DNA of 64,000 bases from UBA2266 sp964406945 (GTDB taxonomy: Bacteria > Planctomycetota > Phycisphaerae > Sedimentisphaerales > Anaerobacaceae): positions 93,333-157,332 of the forward strand of contig CAYOTO010000002.1 of assembly GCA_964406945.1 (NCBI GenBank), written 5' to 3'. The position numbers and the translations under genes are program-made. The notes under the pieces are model-generated. The model was not told the DNA's origin. It did no database searches and saw only the letters and a list, made by a program, of their open reading frames with translations. Below are positions 18,119 to 26,175 of this stretch, in pieces. The stretch's first letter is position 1, and each line of letters opens with the position of its first letter.

Positions 18119-19534
18119 TCAAATTTGTCTCAAGATGTCCCAATACGCTCCGCGGGCTCCGGCTGCTATTGCATCGACCAGTGCAGTGTTCTCGTTGTAA
18201 TTGTGGTCGGTAAGCGTTTGATTCTCGATTGATGGTTTGAAGAATCTTTCATCTTCGCCTATCAAGTCGCAAATCAACTCGGCCGGGGCATCGCCGAGAC
18301 CTTCGGATATAAAAAACGTAGGCTCGAGCAGGTCTACCCGGCCGTCATATTTGCGTCTAACGTTTGGATTGCTATCGATATCCCTTGTTTTAGCGAGAAG
18401 GTCAATAATAGGTGTGCCGGGATAGATTCTTATGCCCAGCGGCACACCCACGCAATCGGGGCCGATTCTCTTTATGTAGTCGATGGACTCGGCCGCGGTC
18501 TCGGGCGTTTCACCCGGACCTCCTATCAAGAGATCGAACATTACCGCAATGTCGTTTTGCCTGCACAGCTTAACCACGTTCGCCAGGTCTTCTCTGCCGT
18601 GCTTTTGGCGGTACACCTGCAGCATCTTCTCACATCCGCTGTCGCTCGTGAAATTAATGCCCCGACAACCGGCTCGCCTCATCAGTTGCGCCAGTCTGGC
18701 ATCAAAGGGGGTAACGGCCATATACGCGTACCATCGCACCTTTTCTCCCAGGCTGCGTTCTATAATACGCTCACAGACCGCGGCGGCATGGGAATAGGGA
18801 ATGTTGAATTCGCTGTCACAGGTGTGAAGCACATCAACGCCGATTTCGAGCAGTGATTCGATTTCGTCGCAAACCTCCTCCGGATGGCGGATACGGATGT
18901 GCCGACCTTTGATCACAGGCTCGGGACAGTACAGGCACGACCTGTTACAGCCTCTTTTGGTTTCAATTCCGCACTGACCACCGCGTTCAAAGTACGTCCG
19001 GTTGTCCAGAATGTCGCGTCTCGGCGCTGCATCGAACGAATCGCAATGGTGCGGTGGGTTTGCTCTTATCGAATCGCCTGTTTGCCACAATAGCCCGGGG
19101 ACCTTATGAAACTGTCTGTCAGTCCTGAGCTGTTTTAGAAGATCAGCGACGGATACTTCACCATCGCCGTAGATGCCAAAGTCAGCTCGCGAGTATTCCA
19201 GCAGCCGCTCGGGAAACAGAGAATAGCCCACACCTCCGAGAAGCACCGGGGCATCTGTGAGTTGTTTAATGCGGGTCACACTTTCGGCGAGTTCGCCCAC
19301 AAAACTGTTGCATGCAGGCCAGAAACAGTCGTCTACATTGCGGAATGATATTCCGACCAGTTCCGGGCAATGATTCGCGAAATAGTCGGTCAGGATGTGC
19401 TCGGGACTGTCCGCAAGAGCGGTGTCCACTATGTCTACGTCGATTCCCGCCCGGGCTGCCGCTGACGCAGTGTATTCGAGCCCCAAAGGTGCGATGGGCG
19501 GAACCATGCGGTTTATGTTTATAAGAGCAAGCAT
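18119..19534 (-). CDS. B12-binding domain radical SAM protein
   Basis: A 471-residue enzyme with an N-terminal cobalamin-binding-like Rossmann domain (LININRMVPPIAPLGLEY, then LLGGVGYSLFPE) and a radical SAM barrel. The 4Fe-4S ligands are in KRGCNRSCLYCPEP at about residues 192-205, spaced CxxxCxxC. GDGEVSVADLL and GGPGETPETAAESI are further class motifs. Relatives carry out methylations or rearrangements at unactivated carbons; the substrate here is not identifiable. The N-terminal domain lacks an obvious DxHxxG motif, so cobalamin may be bound base-off without a protein histidine, or not at all. It lies 24 bases behind tatC. Confidence 0.8.
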   Translation of the reverse strand: MLALININRMVPPIAPLGLEYTASAAARAGIDVDIVDTALADSPEHILTDYFANHCPELVGISFRNVDDCFWPACNSFVGELAESVTRIKQLTDAPVLLGGVGYSLFPERLLEYSRADFGIYGDGEVSVADLLKQLRTDRQFHKVPGLLWQTGDSIRANPPHHCDSFDAAPRRDILDNRTYFERGGQCGIETKRGCNRSCLYCPEPVIKGRHIRIRHPEEVCDEIESLLEIGVDVLHTCDSEFNIPYSHAAAVCERIIERSLGEKVRWYAYMAVTPFDARLAQLMRRAGCRGINFTSDSGCEKMLQVYRQKHGREDLANVVKLCRQNDIAVMFDLLIGGPGETPETAAESIDYIKRIGPDCVGVPLGIRIYPGTPIIDLLAKTRDIDSNPNVRRKYDGRVDLLEPTFFISEGLGDAPAELICDLIGEDERFFKPSIENQTLTDHNYNENTALVDAIAAGARGAYWDILRQI

Positions 19535-19558
19535 CTCAGAATCGGCCCGGCGGGGGAA

Positions 19559-21304
19559 CTAATCAGAATCGGGCTTGTCTTTTGGCTCTTTGCGCGGGGC
19601 TTCATCGTCCCGATCTTCGCTGCTATCGGTTTTGTCAATACCCCCGGCGTTGGCGTCCTCAACATTGTCGCGTTCTTCAGCCTCGCCGCGGCGATTATCA
19701 GCAGTCGATTCGTCGACGTCTTCTCCGGTTAGCGGTTTTTGGTCTGCGGACTCCGGAGCCTGTTCCTGCACATCGGACACATCCTCTTGATAAGGCTCGC
19801 CTACAAATTCCTGGACCTCCAGTGGCTCTACCGAATCACTTTCTTCGGATTCATGCTCGTCGCTGTGCTTTTCTTCGGCTGCCGGCGATTCGCTAACCTG
19901 CTCGGCGTCTTCGGATGGGCCCGTATACTCGCTAACATCCAGTTTCGATTCCAGATCTGCGGTGTCCTGCTTAGCAGCGTAATCATCCGCTGTTTCCGGC
20001 TCCGTATCGGCCTGTTCGTCATACCCGTAAGGCTGGCCCTCGAACTCTCTGACATCAATCTGCGAATCGTCGTCGGAGGTCTCGCCATCGGTTTCTTCAA
20101 CGTCAGAGCCGCAAGGCTTCGGAGCGGTGTCACTGCGGGCGGGGTCGCCTACGCCGTAGTCGCCTTCGTCGCCGTAGTCATATTCACCGCCGTCACCGTA
20201 ATCGTATTCATAGCTGTAGTCGCCTTCGTAACCGTACTCGCCGGCGTCTTCGCGGGCGTCGGCTTCCGAATAGCTTTCTCCGTCGATGTACGCATTGTCT
20301 TCGTTGTACAGTTCCTCGCCGTAGGACCGCTCTTCTGGTTTAACCTCGATGTCGGGCGATTGCTCGGTTTGGTCTGACGAATCCGGAACGTCGCCGGTAA
20401 TTGCCGCGGCTACACCGGATGGTTCGTTTCCGTCATCAGTCTGCGGAGAACCACCGCCGTCGCCACCGCCTCCCGGCGAACCGCCACCGTCATCGTCATC
20501 GTCGGGGCCGTCATCTTCACGCTCCCGCAAGGCGTTCTTTTCAGCTTTGCGCCCGGCCATCGCACTGACAATAATTCCCAGTTCGAACAGCAGATACAGC
20601 GGAAGCGCGAGTGTAATCTGGCTTATAACGTCCGGCGGCGTCGCGATGGCAGAAGCTATAAAAGCTCCGAAGAACACGAATTTGCGAATGGATTTCAGCG
20701 TGGCAATCGATACCAGTCCGGTACGGTTCAGTATGAAAATGGCAATCGGCGTCTGAAAGCCGAGCCCGAAAACCAGCATCAGGATTGTAACGAAGCTGAC
20801 GTACTTCTGGAGCGTCCACTGACTCTGTATTCCGAGCCAGTCACCGAATTTCAGAAAGAACCCCAGCGAAATGGGCGCAATTATGAAAAGAAAGAACATC
20901 GCCCCGGCGACAAAGAGGGAAACCGAGAACGGCAGCGAAGTATAGACGTACTTCCGCTCACGAGGATAGAGCCCGGCGGCGATAAAAGCCCACAACTGAT
21001 AGAACACCCACGGAGAGGTGAGTATCAGACCGGCAATCAGCGAAATCTTGAAGTAGGCGATGAATGCATCCGCAACGCCGATGACTATCAATGGGTCATC
21101 CGGGCGAAGATTGTCATACGGAGCTTTGATGAAACCGACGATGCGGTTGCCGAAGATCAGCGAGACAATCAGCCCAACGGCAAGGCCCATGAGAGCCAGC
21201 AATATGCGGGCGCGCAATTCCTCGAGATGGTCGCCAAGACTCATGGTTGAGTCCATCGGGTCCAGACGCTTTTTCTTCTGCTTGTTCTTCTTTTTCTTTG
21301 CCAT
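19559..21304 (-). CDS. tatC: Sec-independent translocase TatC with long acidic C-terminal tail
   Basis: TatC is the inner-membrane receptor for twin-arginine signal peptides. The canonical part spans about residues 20-250. It starts with a lysine-rich N-terminus, then SLGDHLEELRARI, whose glutamates recognise the signal peptide, and six membrane segments including LILTSPWVFYQLWAFIAAGL and VFGLGFQTPIAIFILN. Ordinary TatC ends near residue 250. Here some 310 further residues follow, rich in D, E, G, S and Y, with a run DDDDDGGGSPGGGG and repeats such as YGDEGDYG and EFEGQPYG. That tail would face the cytoplasm if six helices are present. The frame is continuous and unbroken. Confidence 0.9.
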   Translation of the reverse strand: MAKKKKNKQKKKRLDPMDSTMSLGDHLEELRARILLALMGLAVGLIVSLIFGNRIVGFIKAPYDNLRPDDPLIVIGVADAFIAYFKISLIAGLILTSPWVFYQLWAFIAAGLYPRERKYVYTSLPFSVSLFVAGAMFFLFIIAPISLGFFLKFGDWLGIQSQWTLQKYVSFVTILMLVFGLGFQTPIAIFILNRTGLVSIATLKSIRKFVFFGAFIASAIATPPDVISQITLALPLYLLFELGIIVSAMAGRKAEKNALREREDDGPDDDDDGGGSPGGGGDGGGSPQTDDGNEPSGVAAAITGDVPDSSDQTEQSPDIEVKPEERSYGEELYNEDNAYIDGESYSEADAREDAGEYGYEGDYSYEYDYGDGGEYDYGDEGDYGVGDPARSDTAPKPCGSDVEETDGETSDDDSQIDVREFEGQPYGYDEQADTEPETADDYAAKQDTADLESKLDVSEYTGPSEDAEQVSESPAAEEKHSDEHESEESDSVEPLEVQEFVGEPYQEDVSDVQEQAPESADQKPLTGEDVDESTADNRRGEAEERDNVEDANAGGIDKTDSSEDRDDEAPRKEPKDKPDSD

Positions 21305-21387
21305 TCCAGTCCGTCAGACGCTCAGAAGCAGTTCGCGCTATCGGTCGGGCCGCCGCGAGGCGCTGTGAGTTCTACACCGATAAGAAA

Positions 21388-21657
21388 TCAGACTTCTTCT
21401 TCGTCAAGGCCGGCGGCCTTTTTTGCGTCTTCTGAAACATCGTCCTTGACCTGGCGAACGTCGTTGGCTACGTCGTCCGTCGATTCTTTGGCTTCGTGGA
21501 TGCCCTTCTTGAATTCCGTCAGGCTTTTGCCGACGCTGCGAGCAACGTCCGGAAGCCGCTTGCCGAAAATCAGCAACGCCACCACCAGAATTACTATCCA
21601 TTCCCAACCACCGGGAATACCTCCCCAACCGAGCATGCTCTGAATATTTTCAACCAT
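21388..21657 (-). CDS. tatA: Sec-independent translocase subunit TatA/TatB
   Basis: An 89-residue pore-forming subunit of the Tat export system. One membrane helix (EWIVILVVALLIFGKRLP, about 19-36) is followed by the FGKRLPDVARSVGKSL hinge and amphipathic helix, then an acidic tail. The FG hinge motif and lysine-rich amphipathic helix identify the family; TatA and TatB cannot be told apart with certainty. It lies 83 bases before tatC in the same operon, the usual Tat gene order. Confidence 0.93.
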   Translation of the reverse strand: MVENIQSMLGWGGIPGGWEWIVILVVALLIFGKRLPDVARSVGKSLTEFKKGIHEAKESTDDVANDVRQVKDDVSEDAKKAAGLDEEEV

Positions 21658-21696
21658 TTTGTTCTCCTAATTTCTGCGAATAATCGCTATTGCTGA

Positions 21697-22467
21697 CTAT
21701 AAGTTTTTTTTCATCAGAATTTCTTTCGGATCTATTTCGAAAACCACGACATCCCGGTCCCGGTCCGCGGCCCTTGCCACTACTTTTCCATGCGTATCGG
21801 CCGCGACGCTCTGACCGCCGTAAACCCTGCCTTTCCACGGTCCGTTCGAGATCTGACCCACACAGTTGGTCCCGACCGTTACCGCTCCTGTCCGTTCCGA
21901 GGCATGACAAACCACGTTTTCAAGCTTTTTACCGTGTCGGGGCCAGTTCTGTTCGGCTTCGGCATATCCATAGGGCACAAGCAGTAAATCCGGCCCGCAT
22001 TCGGCCATTTCGGTCAGAATACCGTCGTCGTGGGTATCGGCACATATCAAGACGCCGATACGGCCCCATTTAGTATCAACCGCTTTAATGCTGTCTCCGG
22101 GGTGGTAGGGCGGCTCCATCAACTCCGAGAGCAGGTTGATCTTTCTGTGCTTGCAAACCACCCGGCCCTCATTATCTACAAGAACGGCCGAATCATACAA
22201 ATCACCATTGTCCTTCTCAGCCAGCCCTGCACAGAGAAAGACTCCGTATTTTGCCGCGATCTGCTCCAGGCGGTCCGAGTCCTCACCGGGAATCGCAGAA
22301 ACTCTGTCGTGAGCCTCGGGGTTGATCCAGCCGTAAACCGCCGTTTCAGGCAAACAGGCAAGATCTGCGCCGCGCTCGGCGGCTTCGGCAACGGCCCGCT
22401 CTATGCGGGCAAAATTGCCGTTTCGATCTCCATCAAGGCAAACAGTCTGGCAGATTCCGATCTTCAC
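21697..22467 (-). CDS. Carbon-nitrogen hydrolase (nitrilase superfamily)
   Basis: A 256-residue cytoplasmic amidase of the nitrilase superfamily. The Glu-Lys-Cys catalytic triad is visible: Glu in CLPETAVYG, Lys in KHRKINLL, and Cys in VLICADTHDD. Substrate cannot be assigned. The start is taken as GTG at 22467 (VKIGICQTV), matching the usual N-terminus of the family; an ATG at 22500 would add 11 residues that do not fit. It is the first gene behind the strong promoter at 22652-22680 and precedes tatA by 39 bases. Confidence 0.85.
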   Translation of the reverse strand: MKIGICQTVCLDGDRNGNFARIERAVAEAAERGADLACLPETAVYGWINPEAHDRVSAIPGEDSDRLEQIAAKYGVFLCAGLAEKDNGDLYDSAVLVDNEGRVVCKHRKINLLSELMEPPYHPGDSIKAVDTKWGRIGVLICADTHDDGILTEMAECGPDLLLVPYGYAEAEQNWPRHGKKLENVVCHASERTGAVTVGTNCVGQISNGPWKGRVYGGQSVAADTHGKVVARAADRDRDVVVFEIDPKEILMKKNL

Positions 22468-22651
22468 AATGCACTCTGTAGAAATAAAAACGCCATGCAC
22501 AAAAGGCGATTAGCTCGTAAATCGCACCAAAAACCGCCAAAAAATGGAGAATGCGCACAAAAGCGGCTCTTGGGCTGGGAAAAATGGATTCTGATCTGTT
22601 CCCGCCGGCGTTCACCGCCAACGGAGTCGATCACAGAATTGATTATGCCGC

Positions 22652-22680
22652 ATTATACCGCGGCCCGGTGGCCATGTAAA
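22652..22680 (-). promoter_or_regulatory. Sigma70-type promoter of the nitrilase-tatAC-radical SAM-helicase operon
   Basis: TTTACA (22675-22680), exactly 17 bases, then a perfect TATAAT (22652-22657) on the minus strand. The leader to the first start codon would be about 180 bases. The rest of 22468-22851 holds no gene: on the minus strand a small GC-rich palindrome near 22714-22726 followed by an A/T-rich tract ending in eight T could terminate the prepilin-type gene. Confidence 0.68.
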
Positions 22681-22851
22681 CCCTATTTTGGGAAAAAAAA
22701 GAGGTTTTTGCCCTCGGAGGGCCGTCCGACTTTGAACGGTCCCGCTTTGACCTGAAGCCAACTGAATATCTGCGCGACGGACCATAGACTTTCAGAGCTT
22801 TGTGCGTCTCTGAGCCCGGCTTTTCCGACTCTGTTTCGACTCGATTTCGAG

Positions 22852-23835
22852 TTAGTAGTCCCGCAATTGTCTCATCCACAGGGGCCAGTTTTTCGACTGT
22901 ACGCCGCCTGCTTTCGTCCACGGCCCGGCTGTGTCGTACCGGCGATGCCATTTGAGGGTCCAGAGCTGTTTGAGGCCTGTTGTGCGGACCGACCAGTCCA
23001 TGAACAGGGCGTTGACCGCTCCGTCGTGCCGATCGATGCAGAAAAAGCCGATGCCTCCGGCGGATGCATGCCCGGCGCCCTGACGTTCGGGCGGGCGGTG
23101 ATGGCTCTCGGGCTCGGCCCACCACCATGCGCCGTCGGCCAGAACGGGCACATTGTCGGCGCCTTTGATAAGGCAATTCCGCCAGAAACGGTCGCTGTCA
23201 TCCTGGAAGTCCGGGTCGCGATTCTTGATTTCCTTCGCGTTTTGTACCCAGCCGTTGAGGCAGTAGCTGCCCTGCAGTTTCGTAGATCCGTTGTATATCC
23301 ACGCGATGTTTGTGCCGCCGAGCGCCACATTCGCGTCTTCGCTGCGGAGCCTCGCGGAGGCACACAAAAGTAAATCATGCTGGTTCTGCACGTAGGCGCC
23401 CGCCGGTTCGAGCCATGTCGGAAGGCTGTCGCGGGGCCAGCCGAAGAAATTGTGGTCGTTGTCCTGAGTATATGCCGCGAGTGCGAGCCCCCACTGATGC
23501 AAATTTGCGCGGCACATGACGCCGCGGGCGCTGTCGCGTGCGTGGACCAGCACCGGCACCATGATTGCGGTCAGGATCGTGACAATCGCGATTGTAACGA
23601 GCAATTCGACCAGACTGAAACCGGCCGGAAGATTCGGGCGGAGGGGTGTTTCCGGTTCAAATCGCCTTGGATATGCGGCAGTTCTGCGGCTGCATGTGCG
23701 GGCGGGGCGCGAGCGGACGTGCGGCTGGTGCGTACAGACGTTTAGCGAGGCCGCGCAAAAGATCTCCCCTCCTTCACCATCCTCCACAAGGCCGAGCATA
23801 TGAGCACCCGGTTTTATCTCCAAATCCACCATCAA
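22852..23835 (-). CDS. Prepilin-type N-terminal domain protein (type II secretion/pseudopilin-like)
   Basis: The prepilin cleavage site reads AGFSLVELLVTIAIVTILTA: cleavage after G and a membrane helix with Glu at +5. The C-terminal part resembles the large family of planctomycete surface pseudopilins, including a late segment (AVNALFMDWSV) like their conserved VMMDG-type motif. In this frame 72 residues precede the prepilin motif, much longer than a normal leader, so the true start is probably further in or the leader is odd; no good in-frame start with a ribosome site is visible. The prepilin peptidase at 48.5-49.6 kb would be the processing enzyme. Role: a cell-surface or pseudopilus component, otherwise unknown. 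Confidence 0.72.
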   Translation of the reverse strand: MMVDLEIKPGAHMLGLVEDGEGGEIFCAASLNVCTHQPHVRSRPARTCSRRTAAYPRRFEPETPLRPNLPAGFSLVELLVTIAIVTILTAIMVPVLVHARDSARGVMCRANLHQWGLALAAYTQDNDHNFFGWPRDSLPTWLEPAGAYVQNQHDLLLCASARLRSEDANVALGGTNIAWIYNGSTKLQGSYCLNGWVQNAKEIKNRDPDFQDDSDRFWRNCLIKGADNVPVLADGAWWWAEPESHHRPPERQGAGHASAGGIGFFCIDRHDGAVNALFMDWSVRTTGLKQLWTLKWHRRYDTAGPWTKAGGVQSKNWPLWMRQLRDY

Positions 23836-24081
23836 ACTCCACTCGGGGGCTGTGTTTCACCGAAATAAGTCCATCACCCCCCACCTTTAGCCCGTAATTG
23901 CCCACTTCTGCCGGCAGAATTGCGCCGGACTCACCACGACAACCGCCCGAAGCCACTAAAAACAGGAGCAATACGTCTGCCTGTCTGTCGTACACAAAGT
24001 GCCCGACCAGCGACGTTTTGTTACAGTTTTTTGCCCGCTTTTTTATGTTGATGTTCATGCCCCGGCGCGTCGACAACCATT

Positions 24082-25731
24082 TCAGCGGGAGCTTATCCTA
24101 AACTGCCAGACGTCGCCGACCGTCTTGCCGGCGCCATTGACTTTGTCAACGCGCCAGTAGTAAGTGGTTTCACGCTGAAATCCTTCGGCAGAGAACCGCG
24201 TATAGGCCCGGGTGCCCCTGAATTCAAGTTCTTCGGCTGCCATTCCGAGGTAAATATCGTGCGAGACTGCATTTGCGCCCTCGCGCCAGGACATGGTGAG
24301 GTTCACCGCTGAGCTATTCGAACTTATTCTGTTGACTGCTGGATTAGTTGCTTTGCCCGGCAAAACCCACATGGGATCTCGCAAGCGGCGTGCTTCGCGC
24401 AGCCACTCACTGCTCAGTAGTGCCAAGTCCGCGCAATCGCAAAAGGCGTCTGCATTCAGATCAGCGCCATCTCCGCCGGAGGTGGTTAGCCATGACAAAT
24501 CGTGAAAATCCACTCGGCCGTCGTTCGTTACATCGGTCCGCAGCGTCCAGCCGACGGGCCCCAGACTCGCCTCGGCAGTGCCGCCGTAAGCACCCATGTT
24601 GATCCGTACATTCTCAGCATATCTGCCGCTGGGATCGATTGTGGCGGCCAGTGGTTCATCGCCCAATCCCATCGCCGGATCTCCCGCGTCTATGGCCGTA
24701 CTGGTCATCTCGTCCCAGGTCCAAAGCATCCTGCCGCTGTCCCAGCGCCATCCCTCGGTTTTGAGGCGGTAATCTCCGGCAATCCACACCGAGTTTCCAT
24801 CGGCCGGGCCGAGTACTTTTGAATGGTCGCAGGGATCGGCCCAGTATCCCCGCCTGACAAAACGCGGTTCCCTGTTGAGGTTGCCAACTCCCGGCCAGCC
24901 GCGCTCGACTATGCTGTAGGAAACATCGGCGTTGCCTTCAATCTGTTGACCTGCATTGCCCCAGACTATAGTGTTGGCAATGTTTGCTTGCGGAGTACCG
25001 ACTCGTATACCGCTGCCTCTGTTGTCGGCTATGGTGCAATTAACGATTCGTGGCCATGAGCGACCATGAGCCACTTGAACGCCATATCCGTTGCCGATGA
25101 TCGAGCAGTTGCGAATTATGCCCTTACTGTAGTTTGCGTATACTCCATTAGCGTTTTGGCTGATAGTGCAACCTGTTAACAGCGGCGAGCTGAATTGTAT
25201 GTGGATTGTCCAAACTGGGCGTCTGCCAGCTCGAGGGTCGTCGTGAGGTTGGCCGTTGTTTACAAACACACAGTCTTGCACAGCAGCATTACTCCGGGCG
25301 AGGGACAGCGCGCTCTGGTGCCCTTGGAAAATGCATCGATGGATTAGAGGAGAGCTGTTCTCACATACTATTCCGGTACGAGATTCGCTGGTAATTGTCA
25401 GGCCCTCTATAACGCTGTTGGGTTCCTCGCCATCGGCGAGCGAAAAACAGTTAACGCCCGACTCACTGCAATGGATGATGCACTCGGAGGGTCCGTTCTC
25501 GCTGCGAACTGTAACAGCTTTTCCATACAGTCTGATCTGGTGGTTCCCCGGTCCGGAGTACACAGCGTCGGCCAACAGGACGATTTGGCCGTCTTGAGCC
25601 GCATCGATTGCCTCCTGAATTGTACCGTAATCCTCTGGGACGCGAAGAATGTCCGAGCCATAACAAGGAACCAATGCTGTCACCATTATCGGGAGAATCG
25701 TTAGGAGCAGTTTTTCTCTTCTTGTGCTCAT
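24082..25731 (-). CDS. Secreted right-handed beta-helix protein with dockerin-like module
   Basis: A 549-residue exoprotein with a signal peptide (about 1-25). It has a right-handed parallel beta-helix of the pectate-lyase type (from PEDYGTIQEAIDAAQDG to NTIVWGNAG), a dockerin-like pair of loops (TNDGRVDFHDLSWL and DAFCDCADLALLSSEWL, about 400-440), and a fibronectin-III-like end (TMSWREGANAVSHDIYLG, TTYYWRVDKV). No catalytic residues can be assigned. A TAAGGAGAG ribosome site precedes the ATG. A promoter lies about 390 bases upstream, at 26119-26146. Confidence 0.82.
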   Translation of the reverse strand: MSTRREKLLLTILPIMVTALVPCYGSDILRVPEDYGTIQEAIDAAQDGQIVLLADAVYSGPGNHQIRLYGKAVTVRSENGPSECIIHCSESGVNCFSLADGEEPNSVIEGLTITSESRTGIVCENSSPLIHRCIFQGHQSALSLARSNAAVQDCVFVNNGQPHDDPRAGRRPVWTIHIQFSSPLLTGCTISQNANGVYANYSKGIIRNCSIIGNGYGVQVAHGRSWPRIVNCTIADNRGSGIRVGTPQANIANTIVWGNAGQQIEGNADVSYSIVERGWPGVGNLNREPRFVRRGYWADPCDHSKVLGPADGNSVWIAGDYRLKTEGWRWDSGRMLWTWDEMTSTAIDAGDPAMGLGDEPLAATIDPSGRYAENVRINMGAYGGTAEASLGPVGWTLRTDVTNDGRVDFHDLSWLTTSGGDGADLNADAFCDCADLALLSSEWLREARRLRDPMWVLPGKATNPAVNRISSNSSAVNLTMSWREGANAVSHDIYLGMAAEELEFRGTRAYTRFSAEGFQRETTYYWRVDKVNGAGKTVGDVWQFRISSR

Positions 25732-26118
25732 TTTGTCTCTCCTTACCTGCGGTTATGAAATGTATGATGACCGGCCGCTTGCGACCAGCTCTAGACTGCG
25801 CACCGCTTGCGGCTACAATTCGCATTCGCTTCGGGTGTGTTTGTGCTGATCCACTGTCCGCTTTTAGTGCTGCGTTTGCGCAAAAAGGCCGAACGGTACA
25901 AGTTACAAACTGCAGGCGGGTACAAAGATATGATAATACAACGAAGGAAAGGTATGATGACGTTCAGGTTATGATAGTACGCCTGTTTGCCTGCACTCTC
26001 AAACTGCTCGGTTGCGCTTAACGGCGACCCGGGGCGACATCCAGTTTATAATAACGGGACGAATACTCTATAATATTCCTGCAAGCGTATAAATACTGCC
26101 CCGAATCTTTACGGTTGT
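25732..26118 (-). promoter_or_regulatory. Long leader with repeated ATCATA elements
   Basis: No gene was seen in these 387 bases between the promoter at 26119-26146 and the ATG at 25731. The hexamer ATCATA (TATGAT on the plus strand) occurs four times, at 25763-25768, 25929-25934, 25953-25958 and 25970-25975. CCGCTTGC occurs twice, 28 bases apart (25775-25782, 25803-25810). These may be operator half-sites or parts of a structured leader. Confidence 0.35.
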
Positions 26119-26146
26119 ATTATGACATGTCCAGGCCGGATGTCAA
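26119..26146 (-). promoter_or_regulatory. Sigma70-type promoter upstream of the beta-helix/dockerin gene
   Basis: A perfect TTGACA (26141-26146), 16 bases, then CATAAT (26119-26124) on the minus strand, just past the stop of the preceding gene at 26176. Confidence 0.6.
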
Positions 26147-26175
26147 CATAATTTTCTTGTTTTACCAGGTGGCGC

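Noticed and set aside
19739..20377. A hydrophobic plus-strand frame resembling a membrane protein
   Set aside because: It is the complement of the acidic TatC tail; GAC/GAA codons read backwards give Val/Phe/Ala runs.
23774..24076. A 100-residue minus-strand frame with a lipobox-like LLLFLVASGGC
   Set aside because: It overlaps the prepilin-type frame, lacks a ribosome site and has no recognisable domain after the cysteine.
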